A stretch of 64,000 nucleotides of DNA from Archivesica marissinica (taxonomy: Eukaryota; Mollusca; Bivalvia; Venerida; Vesicomyidae), in contig CM026386.1 in assembly GCA_014843695.1 (NCBI GenBank), forward strand, positions 87,668,540-87,732,539, in the 5' to 3' direction. A program made the position numbers and the translations under genes. The notes under the pieces are model-generated. The model had not been told where the DNA came from. It saw only the letters and a program-made list of their open reading frames with translations, and made no database searches. This document shows, one piece after another, positions 1 to 11,611 of this stretch. Position 1 is the first letter of the stretch. The number at the start of each line of letters is the position of its first letter.

Positions 1-3000
1 TCGACGATGATACATGTCGTGTAAAATACTTGATCAATGGATAAACATGAGTGTAGCTTCCATAATAATACGTGTCTTGCACAATAATTGATGAATGGAT
101 AAACATGACTGTAGCTTCAACTATAATACGTGTCTTGTACAATAATTGATCAATGGATAAACATGATTGTAGCTTCAACCATAGTACGTGTCTTGTACAA
201 TAATTGATCAATGGATACACATGATTGTAGCTTCAACTATAATACGTGTCTTATACAATAATTGATCAATGGATAAACATGATTGTAGCTTCAACCATAG
301 TACGTGTCTTGTACAATAATTGATCAATGGATACACATGATTGTAGCTTCAACTATAATACGTGTCCTGTACAATAATTGATGAATGGATACACATGATT
401 GTAGCTTCAACCATAATACGTGTCTTGTACAATAATTGATCAATGGATACACATGATTGTAGCTTCAACTATAATACGTGTCTTGTACAATAATTGATCA
501 ATGGATAAACATGATTGTAGCTTCAACTATAATACGTGTCTTGTACAATAATTGATCAATGGATAAACATGAGTGTAGCTTCCATAATAATACGTGTCTT
601 GCACAATAATTGATCAACGGATAAACATGACTGTATCTTCAACTATAATACGTGTCTTGTACAATAATTGATCAATGGATAAACATGATTGTAGCTTCAA
701 CCATAGTACGTGTCTTGTACAATAATTGATCAATGGATACACATGATTGTAGCTTCAACCATAGTACGTGTCTTGTACAATAATTGATCAATGGATACAC
801 ATGATTGTAGCTTCAACTATAATACGTGTCTTGTACAATAATTGATGAATGGATACACATGATTGTAGCTTCAACCATAATACGTGTCTTGTACAATAAT
901 TGATCAATGGATAAACATGATTGTAGCTTCAACTATAATACGTGTCTTGTACAATAATTGATCAATGGATACACATGATTGTAGCTTCAACTATAATACG
1001 TGTCTTGTACAATAATTGATCAATGGATAAACATGATTGTAGCTTCCATAATAATACGTGTCCTGTACAATAATTGATCAATGGATACACATGATTGTAG
1101 CTTCAACTATAATACGTGTCTTGTACAATAATTGATCAATGGATAAACATGATTGTAGCTTCCATAATAATACGTGTCCTGTACAATAATTGATCAATGG
1201 ATACACATGATTGTAGCTTCAACTATAATACGTGTCTTGTACAATAATTGATGAATGGATACACATGATTGTAGCTTCAACCATAGTACGTGTCTTGTAC
1301 AATAATTGATCAATGGATACACATGATTGTAGCTTCAACTATAATACGTGTCTTGTACAATAATTGATCAATGGATAAACATGATTGTAGCTTCCATAAT
1401 AATACGTGTCCTGTACAATAATTGATCAATGGATACACATGATTGTAGCTTCAACTATAATACGTGTCTTGTACAATAATTGATGAATGGATACACATGA
1501 TTGTAGCTTCAACCATAGTACGTGTCTTGTACAATAATTGATCAATGGATAAACATGACTGTAGCTTCAACTATAATACGTGTCTTGTACAATAATTGAT
1601 GAATGGATACACATGATTGTAGCTTCAACCATAGTACGTGTCTTGTACAATAATTGATCAATGGATACACATGATTGTAGCTTCAACTATAATACGTGTC
1701 TTGTACAATAATTGATCAATGGATACACATGATTGTAGCTTCAACTATAATACGTGTCTTGTACAATAATTGATCAATGGATAAACATGATTGTAGCTTC
1801 AACCATAGTACGTGTCTTGTACAATAATTGATCAATGGATACACATGATTGTAGCTTCAACTATAATACGTGTCTTGTACAATAATTGATCAATGGATAC
1901 ACATGATTGTAGCTTCAACCATAATACGTGTCTTGTACAATAATTGATCAATGGATACACATGATTGTAGCTTCAACTATAATACGTGTCTTGTACAATA
2001 ATTGATCAATGGATACACATGATTGTAGCTTCAACTATAATACGTGTCTTGTACAATAATTGATCAATGGATAAACATGATTGTAGCTTCCATAATAATA
2101 CGTGTCCTGTACAATAATTGATCAATGGATACACATGATTGTAGCTTCAACTATAATACCTGTCTTGTACAATAATTGATGAATGGATACACATGATTGT
2201 AGCTTCAACCATAGTACGTGTCTTGTACAATAATTGATCAATGGATACACATGATTGTAGCTTCAACTATAATACGTGTCTTGTACAATAATTGATCAAT
2301 GGATAAACATGATTGTAGCTTCCATAATAATACGTGTCCTGTACAATAATTGATCAATGGATACACATGATTGTAGCTTCAACTATAATACGTGTCTTGT
2401 ACAATAATTGATGAATGGATACACATGATTGTAGCTTCAACCATAGTACGTGTCTTGTGCAATAATTGATCAATGGATAAACATGATTGTAGCTTCAACT
2501 ATAATACGTGTCTTGTACAATAATTGATGAATGGATACACATGATTGTAGCTTCCATAATAATACGTGTCCTGTACAATAATTGATCAATGGATACACAT
2601 GATTGTAGCTTCACCTATAATACGTGTCTTGTACAATAATTGATGAATGGATACACATGATTGTAGCTTCAACTATAATACGTGTCTTGTACAATAATTG
2701 ATCAATGGATACACATGATTGTAGCTTCAACTATAATACGTGTCTTGTACAATAATTGATCAATGGATAAACATGATTGTAGCTTCCATAATAATACGTG
2801 TCCTGTACAATAATTGATCAATGGATACACATGATTGTAGCTTCAACTATAATACGTGTCTTGTACAATAATTGATGAATGGATACACATGATTGTAGCT
2901 TCAACCATAGTACGTGTCTTGTACAATAATTGATCAATGGATACACATGATTGTAGCTTCAACTATAATACGTGTCTTGTACAATAATTGATCAATGGAT

Positions 3001-3245
3001 ACACATGATTGTAGCTTCAACTATAATACGTGTCTTGTACAATAATTGATCAATGGATACACATGATTGTAGCTTCAACTATAATACGTGTCTTGTACAA
3101 TAATTGATCAATGGATAAACATGATTGTAGCTTCCATAATAATACGTGTCCTGTACAATAATTGATCAATGGATACACATGATTGTAGCTTCAACTATGA
3201 TACGTGTCTTGTACAATACTTGATCAATGGATAAACATGATTGTA
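1..3245. repeat. 58-bp tandem array, about 56 copies
   Basis: A 58-bp unit containing TACGTGTCTTGTACAATAAT and TGATCAATGGATACACATGA repeats from the window edge to about 3245. Units fall into classes (ATAAACATG or ATACACATG; AACTATAA, AACCATAG or CCATAATAA; TCTTG or TCCTG; TGATCAATGG or TGATGAATGG). The CCATAATAA/TCCTG class recurs at multiples of 58, most often 232 bp, so a four-unit higher-order repeat exists. The outermost units at both edges carry ATACTTGATCAATGG instead of ATAATTGATCAATGG. No coding capacity is supported. Confidence 0.97.
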
Positions 3246-4233
3246 ATACCTATATTAATCTCACCTGCAGATTAGAAATCATGAAAACTAATGACAACTA
3301 TGTAACTACCCAGTCAGTGATGCAAATTAATGCTGTGTGTTACATTCATTTATATGCTATAAGATTTAATATATTGCAAACCACCACAGTTTTGAAAATT
3401 ATGAAAGAAAACAATACAAAGGAAGTGTTTTAAATTTTGCGATTTAATGTATGGACTATTAAAGGCAAAATGAAGCCATGAATTTGACGCGAACGACAAT
3501 ACCCTGGTAATTATATGGTATTTAATCGTGTGTACACACAAGCAAGCCACTATCGTATTGTGTCCATTGCAGAACTATAGTGTACATATCATACAACTCA
3601 ATACAACAAATCGTATTTACTGTGAAAAATCGATGCAACATAAAATAAATTGAAATAACTGAAACTGATCTTCAGTTATTTAATCAACTTCCGTGTGTCT
3701 GTTCCGTTGTTTCATCATTTCACAGTAGAGCTGATTTGTTGTATCAGATTTTTTATTATTTCAAATTTTGTTTGGCAAAATGTATCTTTATGTTCGTGGG
3801 TAAAATGCAAGGTAGTTTGAAGAACACGAAAGAAACTGGTTTGTTTTAGGCCTAACATCATCCCAATAACAATTCCAGATAACGAACAGTTGCATGGCCT
3901 ATTCTAGGTTATACTATTTGCTTGGGAGAAGTGAAAAAGAGAGCGATTGCGTCCTTAAATTGTGTTATTTAATTATTAAAAGACACAATATGACCATTAA
4001 ATACAACATTTGAATATATTGAGTGCTTTTCAATTGGTCAGTGTAGCTTACTGGACACAATTGTGCACGAGATGGTCAGGGTCGCTACGGCGATAATTCG
4101 CCAAAGTCGTTCAATAGAATGAGCCCTGAGCTGTATTCATTTTATGCTTTCCAGAATAGCATCCGTGCAGTTATACTACTTGTTGCGCCAAATGGACGGT
4201 TTATGTCTAACTTTTATATCATATATTCTTTAC
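3246..4233. other. Unassigned AT-rich sequence downstream of the last visible EGF exon
   Basis: No exon, RNA gene or repeat could be supported here. The minus-strand gene presumably continues through this stretch as intron, because the exon at 4234-4350 ends in a splice donor, but its next exon was not recognised. Confidence 0.5.
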
Positions 4234-4350
4234 CCGTGCAATTTGCTCCACCATCAGACAACCTGTAGCCGCTGTTGCAGGTACAATAATATCCTCCTTG
4301 TGTATTCACACATCCCTGGTCACATACAGAAGAATTACACTCATTGACAT
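4234..4350 (-). CDS. Exon: calcium-binding EGF-like domain of a mucin-like NIDO/VWD/EGF protein
   Basis: This is the last visible exon of the minus-strand gene. It reads DVNECNSSVCDQGC followed by VNTQGGYYCTC and ends near GGANCT. That is a textbook calcium-binding EGF module: the DVNEC calcium-binding start, six cysteines and the N...Y/F hydroxylation-type segment. It is bounded by a TTTCAG acceptor (exon begins at 4350) and a GTAAAG donor (exon ends at 4234). It is 117 nt, phase 1 on both sides, as is typical for shuffled EGF exons. The first codon is completed by the G ending the exon at 5233, giving CEDVNEC across the junction. Further EGF modules and the C terminus should lie to the left and were not found. 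Function: an extracellular, calcium-stabilised adhesion module. Confidence 0.85.
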
Positions 4351-5232
4351 CTGAAATATAGAACAAAATGTACCAAGAGGCTAGTTCTGCTTTGATGATT
4401 TTCTATTGAATTATGGCCATTGGTAACTTATATTCATGATATTGTCGTAGGGTTGATTATATGTGTTTGTTTGACAATAAACGAGTACAAGACATTAGTA
4501 TAATATAATAAATAAAATAAAGTTATCAGGCGTGTTGTTTTTTCATTTACTTAACCACCCTTTAATGCAAGTATTGATAGTCAAGGGAAGCAATCTAGAA
4601 ACTTTGAAAGTATTGTCCAGTTACACCAAACACATATACATAATTATCCACCTGACCTATACTCTGCCCATGTCCCGTTATACATTATATTAATCTCTTA
4701 CTAACCCGTGATCCGTAATCTACTACACAAAATGTTATGGACTAATGCACTGCTTCGTTGCATTCGCCATCACCATGGTATGGTTACAGGTTGCATATGT
4801 TATGTAGTTAGGTCCAACCACGAATAAATATATATATATATCTTTGATATTGTACTGTTTTCAGTGCCCTGCTGATCCGAAAGGACCCACGTCCACAATC
4901 AAAAATAAAATAGTTTGCCACGTACATCTGGCTATGGCCAGAACAATAGTTCACCGACTGAGCAGGCCGTGACAATATCATGCCGCAGACAATCGTGTGT
5001 GTATTGGACACAATCCGGAATATTATAATATTATTCCACAATTTCAGTAATGTTTTCATTGTACACAATTGCTGATTATTTAAAAAGAATCGTGAATATA
5101 TAAAACTGGAATTTTGAAATTCCTGGTTCGAGCTGTGGAACAACTGTCATAATAATAATAGCCATATAATATTATACAATATACCTGTTCTTATTGTTGA
5201 CGACAAGCTCGTTAATTAGAAATATTGCATAC
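4351..5232 (-). other. Intron of the mucin-like gene
   Basis: AT-rich non-coding sequence between two phase-matched EGF exons. No repeat or further exon is supported in it; the open frames on either strand have no recognisable domain. Confidence 0.6.
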
Positions 5233-5406
5233 CTTCGCATTTGCCAAGAATATTTTGGTAGCCGTCTGGACATGGACTGCATGTATAGGCTGGAAGACTC
5301 GGGTTTAAGCGATGGGCATCGGCAGATGTATCATCACATGTACGTTCATGGTGGAAGGAACAAGTGTCTGTTTCACATCCATCTCTATCCAATTCACAGT
5401 CGTCAC
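5233..5406 (-). CDS. Exon: EGF-like domain (DDCELDRDGC type) of the mucin-like protein
   Basis: A 174-nt minus-strand exon, phase 1-1, with acceptor AAAACAG and donor GAAG/GTATGC. The protein reads GDDCELDRDGCETDTCSF, then a loop of about 20 residues, then YTCSPCPDGYQNILGKCE. The D-x-DGC...C...C...PCPxGY...KCE pattern is the EGF-like variant that precedes DVNEC modules in invertebrate mucin-like proteins. The first glycine is shared with the preceding exon (YWTG/DDC) and the last codon with the following cbEGF exon (CE/DVNEC), so both junctions are internally consistent. It contributes to an extracellular stalk. Confidence 0.83.
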
Positions 5407-6287
5407 CTGTTTTAATAATGAATGATTCAAGTGTTTTAGTCAATAACGTTGCTACCAATTACTGATAAAGGGGTAACCGTAACTAATTGTGTTGAAGTTT
5501 GTGTATGTTGTATGTGTAGAAACAGAACAAGCAAAAACATATTATTAAAGGTCAATATATTAAATGTAATCATACGGGCCTCTAAAGCCGAACTATTAGT
5601 ACCCGCTAACACCACTCGTCTCTCGCCGCTGTAACATCGCATATCAATGTATGTGCAGAAGTTATCCAGTTGGCATTGAAAGTCAGTGGTTCTACCCATT
5701 AAGTTTCTGTGACTGAACTATTGTCATGATGGTCCATGTGTAGGTTTCAGGAAGCTGTCCTAACTATCTTGAAGGTATGTCGTAAGCAAATCAGAAGCAA
5801 TGGTGAATAAAAGTTAATACTCTGAAGCGAAAGGGAGATAATAATTGTGAAAATGGAAGGGAGATAATAATTGTGAAAATGGAAGGGAGATAACAATTGT
5901 GAACATGGAATGATTTACCCAAGAGTGTTCTTCTGTTCACAAGTCACAATTATGTCCGGTTTCCAGTACCAACTGTTACATATAGGATGCATGTAGACAC
6001 TCTAACTGCTATTGTCCCTATTGTTTCATATTTCAGGGTCCATTTTCTCAAATCAATACCCCTGTGGGCTAGTTACCTTTGACTCGGCTAGTTGTGGTCT
6101 TCCTCCAACAACACACGCTGGACAGCCGCATATCACATAAGCTGTCGGTGAGATTTAAATCCCACAATAAACAAATGTCGTACCTTTCATATTTTGTTGT
6201 CACAGGAACATTTCCATTTTAAACAACAGACATTTTCGCACATTCTAAATGAGTTTAATGATGCGAAATCAACTGACAGGGTCGTAC
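5407..6287 (-). other. Intron of the mucin-like gene, with a small 26-bp triplication
   Basis: Non-coding sequence between phase-matched exons. A 26-bp unit (AAGGGAGATAATAATTGTGA plus AAATGG) occurs three times in tandem at about 5828-5910. Nothing else is supported. Confidence 0.65.
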
Positions 6288-6460
6288 CTGTCCAGTATGG
6301 TTCACAGGAACACGTTCCATATTTGAAGGTGTCTGTCGACCTCACGTCATTTCTAAAGATGGTGTAGCTACAGCTACCATGTGTGGAACATTCAGTACAC
6401 AGCACAATCACCACGTTAATTACCGGGGCAAACACTCCATGATTATCTATCGCCGTGACA
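6288..6460 (-). CDS. Exon: end of cadherin-like module and EGF-like segment of the mucin-like protein
   Basis: A 173-nt minus-strand exon, entered in phase 2 (acceptor TTTTAG, first base completes a Ser codon) and left in phase 1 (donor ACAG/GTACGAC). It reads VTAIDNHGVFAPVINVVIVL, then CTECSTHGSCSYT, and ends CSCEPYWTG. VTA.D..G...P is the closing strand of a cadherin/HYR-like beta-sandwich. CxxCsxHGxC...TCSCepYWTG is an EGF-like module. The same order, a beta-sandwich closing directly into C-x-C-x3-GxC EGF, occurs in the C-terminal part of MUC4/SUSD2-like proteins of invertebrates. Phases agree with the exon at 8110 upstream and at 5406 downstream. Confidence 0.82.
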
Positions 6461-8109
6461 CTAAAACAAGAGAGAGGACATGATAATTATGGTTAAATAG
6501 TATATGCTTCTATACGTCCAAATGGTACTACCAGTACACATCGCAATCACCACTTAAACTGCAGAGCCAAACATTCCGTGATCATCTATGTGTGTAACAC
6601 TAAAAGCGAACTGAGGTCATCGCATATGTGCCGGCGTATATTCGAGGACAATCCAATATTTTGATGTGTACCATCTACGTCCATGCCATGGGAGACCAAA
6701 GTAGAAACAATTAGAAATATCACTATAGGTGACTGGAATATATCAATATGTTCTATAAACAGTGCATGGGCGATAGCTCCATTACAATACACTTGAACAG
6801 AACGACAGTATAAGATCTGTGTTTTAACCCTTTCCTTCATAGAGAATTTAGGTTAATATACTATTATATCTCCATACAAACGACAGCCATTTAGCTATCA
6901 TGCTGTGGATAAGTAGTCGCCATATATATCCCACCTCCATAGATATTACTGGGACTACATGTGATTCTGGCCTGCATTATGAGCATTGGTTTGGCTACTA
7001 CATTGTCAATATATGTCGTATTGGTAATGGCGTCAAGAGGTGCTTCTATGAGGGAAAGGGTTAAATCTCAAAGGACCATAGCTATGTCAAAAGTCAAACA
7101 AACGTCAGTGCTTCCTGTAAAGTGACATGAATACTCATCACAGTGTTTTGGCCTGTCTCGTACGGTCACTAGAAACGTACATCATACAGCTTGTCTCGCA
7201 TGTTCACCGGGATCTCACACGGTCACCGGTTACATTAGCCATGATGTTTGTCTCACACGGTCCCCTGGCACATAAACCATGATACTTGTCTCACACGGTC
7301 ACCAGGCACATAACACATACTGCCTATCTGACACGGCGGTCACCGGACACATAAACAATGATACTTGTCTCACACGGTCACCAGGCACATAACACATACT
7401 GCTTGTCTCACACGGTCACCAGGCACATAACACATACTGCTTGTCTCACACGGTCACCAGGCACATAACACATACTGCTTGTCTCACACGGCGGTCACCG
7501 GACACATAAACAATGTATGCTAATGTTTTCCAGATATACGAATGTTATACCTGTAGAACACATAAGTTGTAAAATATGTCAGTCAGGTTATGTTGAAGAT
7601 GCAGTTCACTTTTTTATGACATAGTATGTGTATGAATCACATATAAGTGATCGACAGTGTTAGTATAACAAATAGGAATTTCAGGCAGTTGTCCAATGAA
7701 ACATATATACTAAACAATGTGCTAAATACCTACTTGTATATAATATTTACCAGAAAAGTGAATTGCTAGTGCCTGGTTAAATCATTGTACAAGTATGTTA
7801 CGCTACATATATTTTAAGACATAATACGATAGTCGCTTCAGATTATTGATATTCCAAATATATTCTGTTGTTTATTTTGGTATACATGTATCTTTCTCAT
7901 GTTCATTTATGCAAGTTTGTGTTGATATTATCAGGCTTATTTTCAATGTGGTCGACCAATACGACGTAATCATTCATTTTATTAATATCATTCTATATAA
8001 TTTATGTTATTATAAACTATACTGTGATTGATTGGTCATTTATAACGATCCGTGGTTGGCTGAATAAAATTTACTCACTCACTGTATATGCATGTACATA
8101 ATCAATCAC
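6461..8109 (-). other. Intron of the mucin-like gene
   Basis: Non-coding sequence linking the cadherin-like exon (donor at 8110) to the exon at 6460. It contains the 38-bp minisatellite at 7151-7516. No additional exon was supported. Confidence 0.6.
7151..7516. repeat. 38-bp intronic minisatellite, about 9 copies
   Basis: Repeated unit CTTGTCTCACACGGTCACCA followed by GGCACATAACACATACTG. The left copies are degenerate (GTCTCGTACGGTCACTAG) and the right copies nearly identical. Some copies carry the variants CGGCGGTCACCGGACACATA and AACAATG. Confidence 0.9.
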
Positions 8110-8344
8110 CTGAGAGATACTGGATCCGTATCCGTGACTGTTACAGTGAAGTCAATTGTTCCATCAGGTCTTGGTGTCCCAACACTAATGTTCGCAGTTG
8201 TGTTTCTCAACTGATATGTCATTGTACCGTCATCCGTACCTAGGAGTGTGAACGTTGCATCCGTGTTGATGGTTACGTACAGGTAGTTCACATCGTTCAA
8301 TACCGTTAAACCATTACCAACGCTGATGGTCGGTGCAATGTTAG
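8110..8344 (-). CDS. Exon: cadherin-like/HYR-like beta-sandwich of the mucin-like protein
   Basis: A 235-nt minus-strand exon with acceptor TATTCAG and donor CTCAG/GTGATT, entered in phase 1 and left in phase 2. It reads NIAPTISVGNGLTVLNDVNY, then LYVTINTDATFTLLGTDDGT, and ends DGTIDFTVTVTDTDPVSL. The alternating hydrophobic pattern, a TxxDDGTMTYQL strand and the FTVTVTD closing strand fit a cadherin-like or HYR-like fold. In MUC4/SUSD2-type invertebrate proteins such a module sits between the VWD region and the EGF string, which is its place here. Splicing to 6460 restores an unbroken SVTAIDNHG strand. Confidence 0.78.
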
Positions 8345-8586
8345 CTGAATAAAAGATACATGTTATTACAAATAGCGTTAACTCTGTCTTTAGTCTAAAC
8401 AATATTTATGCAATTGAATATTCATAATCTAGTATTCATATTCATACATTGTACATACTTATTATGAGTTATGCTAGCTTCAATCAAGTTTGTGGTTGAC
8501 TATATCACCTGTTTACAGTAAATACAATAATGGTGGTTCCATGCTAATAACACATTGTAGTAATAAATATATCAAACTTTACGTAC

Positions 8587-8835
8587 ATATATCTGCTGAG
8601 ATTATGGCAGCCCTTTCTTCTGTTTCTTTGGTGTTTAGAGCCAAGTCTGCGTTACCGGTGAGCGCATAATCAAATATACATGTCAGATTTCCCGCGCCAC
8701 ATAAATGTGTCGCATTTAGAACGACGGTATCGTCTAATTCATCTAGAAACACTGGTACGAATCCACGATGTATGTAATCATCATGTGATTTCCCGTTGTC
8801 GTACTTGAAAATGCTTTCAGACTGTGATGTAATCC
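8587..8835 (-). CDS. Exon: post-VWD region of the mucin-like (NIDO-AMOP-VWD) protein
   Basis: A 249-nt minus-strand exon, phase 1-1, with acceptor CTTTCAG and donor ATAT/GTACGTAAAG. It reads GITSQSESIFKYDNGKSHDD, then the FVPVFLDEL segment, and CGAGNLTCIFDYALTGNADL with a following KETEE. The SESiFkYd.G...dy....FvPvFldel...vCG.n..CifDyalTGn..la..T pattern is the conserved tail that follows the VWD domain in MUC4, SUSD2 and related NIDO-AMOP-VWD proteins. This fixes the family of the gene even though the VWD core itself was not found. The terminal phase-1 base joins the exon at 8344 to give a Ser codon. The donor is inferred from phase and consensus. Location: extracellular or membrane surface. 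Confidence 0.82.
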
Positions 8836-8995
8836 CTGAAAGGTGATGAAGAATGACTTCACTCACAAGTATTGAATACAATTCTGGGTATATGATACGG
8901 TCTATAGGAACAATGTCCCAACTGTGAACTAAATCTATGTTGCATAGCTTGTACGCCAACAACAGGAATACAGTCCTTACCAAGATCTAAAGCTG

Positions 8996-9138
8996 GGCCA
9001 GATGTTATAAAACCTTTCTCAGATCTCGAACTCGAGCTCAAGAAATTTGCTTGGTCAATTCTGAGATTTACATTCGGCTGAACTCAAAAGCTTGAGACTG
9101 ACTTTGAGATTGGAGAACAGTTTTATAACCTCCAGGCC
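8996..9138. mobile_element. Small palindromic MITE-like element
   Basis: A 143-bp segment starts GGCCAGATGTTATAAAACC and ends GGTTATAAAACTG...GGCC in inverted form. The termini pair over about 26 bp with a few mismatches, and the inner parts also pair (AACTCGAGCTCAAG with CTTGAGACTGA). This is a hairpin-forming non-autonomous element in an intron of the mucin-like gene. No target-site duplication was confirmed. Confidence 0.65.
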
Positions 9139-9434
9139 AGGTGCATAGGAATAAAGACCAAACATATGTCTAATGCTTGTAAATAGGAATAGCTTTAAAA
9201 GTGTAAGCGGCTTACAGGAAAAACGTCCCAGTCGAGATCTAAAGCTGGTTTATAGAGATATCGTCCCCAACTTGATTTAAAGTCGTATAAAAGAATAACT
9301 ACTCAACTCATTCTAAAGTTGTATCATGTTTAATTAGGCATCAGTTTACTCATTTTTCTGGTATGTCAGACAAATGAACAATTTTATAAGAGTCTCATTT
9401 ACTTTTTCTATTTTTTTTAAAATTTAAGTGTATT

Positions 9435-9569
9435 TAATGTCCTGCTACAAGTTGCCCATTTGAGTGACGGGACGTTTACCTAACAACACTTTTCCTGGGT
9501 AGGCTCCAGTTGTTAACCAGTACTTGGTGCACCAACCTCCATAAGAAACTGCCAACATTTTCATATAAT
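9435..9569 (+). repeat. Dispersed repeat, family R1, copy 1
   Basis: It contains TTAACCAGTACTTGGTGCAC and CAACCTCCATAAGAAACTGC, and ends near TTTTCATATAA. The same segment recurs at 18817-18993 (plus) and in inverted orientation at 43911-44036 and 45851-46018, so it is an interspersed element. It has no coding capacity. Confidence 0.85.
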
Positions 9570-9748
9570 GATACTACTTGCGCAAACAAAGTATGTATAG
9601 AACCGCTTTATATGTACATGTATAATCATGGTGGGTTACAGGGCACATTGTTAGCTGTGTCTCAACATATCGGAGCGATTGTGAAACATGTTCATTTTGT
9701 TTTGGATAGTCTAGTTAACACATGAGGCTACTATCTAAGTAATATTTA

Positions 9749-10748
9749 NNNNNNNNNNNNNNNNNNNNNNNNNNNNNNNNNNNNNNNNNNNNNNNNNNNN
9801 NNNNNNNNNNNNNNNNNNNNNNNNNNNNNNNNNNNNNNNNNNNNNNNNNNNNNNNNNNNNNNNNNNNNNNNNNNNNNNNNNNNNNNNNNNNNNNNNNNNN
9901 NNNNNNNNNNNNNNNNNNNNNNNNNNNNNNNNNNNNNNNNNNNNNNNNNNNNNNNNNNNNNNNNNNNNNNNNNNNNNNNNNNNNNNNNNNNNNNNNNNNN
10001 NNNNNNNNNNNNNNNNNNNNNNNNNNNNNNNNNNNNNNNNNNNNNNNNNNNNNNNNNNNNNNNNNNNNNNNNNNNNNNNNNNNNNNNNNNNNNNNNNNNN
10101 NNNNNNNNNNNNNNNNNNNNNNNNNNNNNNNNNNNNNNNNNNNNNNNNNNNNNNNNNNNNNNNNNNNNNNNNNNNNNNNNNNNNNNNNNNNNNNNNNNNN
10201 NNNNNNNNNNNNNNNNNNNNNNNNNNNNNNNNNNNNNNNNNNNNNNNNNNNNNNNNNNNNNNNNNNNNNNNNNNNNNNNNNNNNNNNNNNNNNNNNNNNN
10301 NNNNNNNNNNNNNNNNNNNNNNNNNNNNNNNNNNNNNNNNNNNNNNNNNNNNNNNNNNNNNNNNNNNNNNNNNNNNNNNNNNNNNNNNNNNNNNNNNNNN
10401 NNNNNNNNNNNNNNNNNNNNNNNNNNNNNNNNNNNNNNNNNNNNNNNNNNNNNNNNNNNNNNNNNNNNNNNNNNNNNNNNNNNNNNNNNNNNNNNNNNNN
10501 NNNNNNNNNNNNNNNNNNNNNNNNNNNNNNNNNNNNNNNNNNNNNNNNNNNNNNNNNNNNNNNNNNNNNNNNNNNNNNNNNNNNNNNNNNNNNNNNNNNN
10601 NNNNNNNNNNNNNNNNNNNNNNNNNNNNNNNNNNNNNNNNNNNNNNNNNNNNNNNNNNNNNNNNNNNNNNNNNNNNNNNNNNNNNNNNNNNNNNNNNNNN
10701 NNNNNNNNNNNNNNNNNNNNNNNNNNNNNNNNNNNNNNNNNNNNNNNN
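9749..10748. other. Assembly gap (1000 N)
   Basis: Exactly 1000 N. The length is nominal. The gap lies in the part of the mucin-like gene where AMOP and VWD exons are expected. Confidence 0.99.
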
Positions 10749-11002
10749 GTTTTAAACTTTATTTATTTTACAACGATTGCGAAGCAAGTCTTACCAACTT
10801 ATATTAATCACTCTCGTTGGCGCGGATGAAAGCCTAAATGTGGTCATTCATGTGGGAGGAAACCGGAGTACCCGGAGAAAACCCACCAGTCCGATCTGGC
10901 GACCACCGTATCATCTCACATACTTCCCGGTCCGAGGATCGAACCCGGGTTGCATTGGTGAGAAGCGAGCGCACTAATCACTGCGCTAATCGGACAGCCA
11001 TA
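10749..11002 (-). mobile_element. tRNA-derived SINE, family C, copy 1
   Basis: On the minus strand a tRNA-like head (GTCCGATTAGCGCAGTGATT, then B-box GGTTCGATCC) leads into a body with CTCCGGGTACTCCGG and a tail TATAAGTTGGTAAGACTTGC, TTCGCAATCG and TAAAATAAATAAAG. A plus-strand relative is at 44385-44604. The 3' end abuts the assembly gap. Confidence 0.88.
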
Positions 11003-11497
11003 GTTTGGAAAATGGGATTGTAGCTGTAAATTTCATGGCAATATTTATAATAGTTAGTATATCCATCTGGATGTCAGTGTACTTGATTTATGATTATATT
11101 AGTCACTTTTGTTCAACTACGGAGGATCGTACAATGGTAGGCGTAATGGTTTCCCTTTGTGAGGTCAATGCAAGTTGAGCCAATGTCCGAATTCCTTGAA
11201 TATGACCTCCCCTGTGGTGAATTTTAATTCCCGGGAGAAATTGTCCTTAAATGAGGCAAAAATGCGTCCCTCGAAACACCAACATTTTTCTCTCGACCTG
11301 TGTCCTTTAAACGGAGCGAAGATAAAACCTGTTGATTTAGCCAAGTAAGATCCTGGGTAATAGAGATGGTAGATCCCTTCCATGAGATCAGGTTTCATTT
11401 GTCTCCTGACACATTTCATGATGACTGGTCTATGTTTCCCAACTTTAAATTGACCTAGTCTATGTGCAATATCAACATATGCTATTGTTAATGACAG
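11003..11497. other. Unassigned sequence between SINE and transposon
   Basis: An 84-codon minus-strand open frame (11165-11419) shows no recognisable domain and no repeat partner in the window. It is not called as a gene. Confidence 0.5.
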
Positions 11498-11611
11498 CCT
11501 TATAGGCAGAGCAGCTGAGATTTGACTGGGACATTTGTGGCACAGAAATGATTGTTTTGCATATAAGCTGGAAATAGTATAGGCTATCCTAAATCACAAA
11601 GTTCCCAAAAG
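11498..11611. repeat. Left terminal inverted repeat of transposon copy 1
   Basis: It pairs with 16140-16263. The strongest blocks are ATAGGCAGAGCAGCTG at the tip, GGCACAGAAATG in the middle and AAAGTTCCCAAAAG at the inner end. Weaker similarity continues several bases outward (AATGACAG against AATGTAAA), so the exact terminus is uncertain. Confidence 0.8.

Noticed and set aside
1..3245. CRISPR-like array
   Set aside because: Units are contiguous with no unique spacers, and the window is animal DNA.
5436..5699. 87-codon minus-strand frame between EGF exons
   Set aside because: No domain, and it lies in an intron whose flanking exons join in phase without it.
11165..11419. 84-codon minus-strand open frame as a possible AMOP/VWD exon
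   Set aside because: No domain motif, and no flanking splice sites in a suitable phase. Left unassigned.
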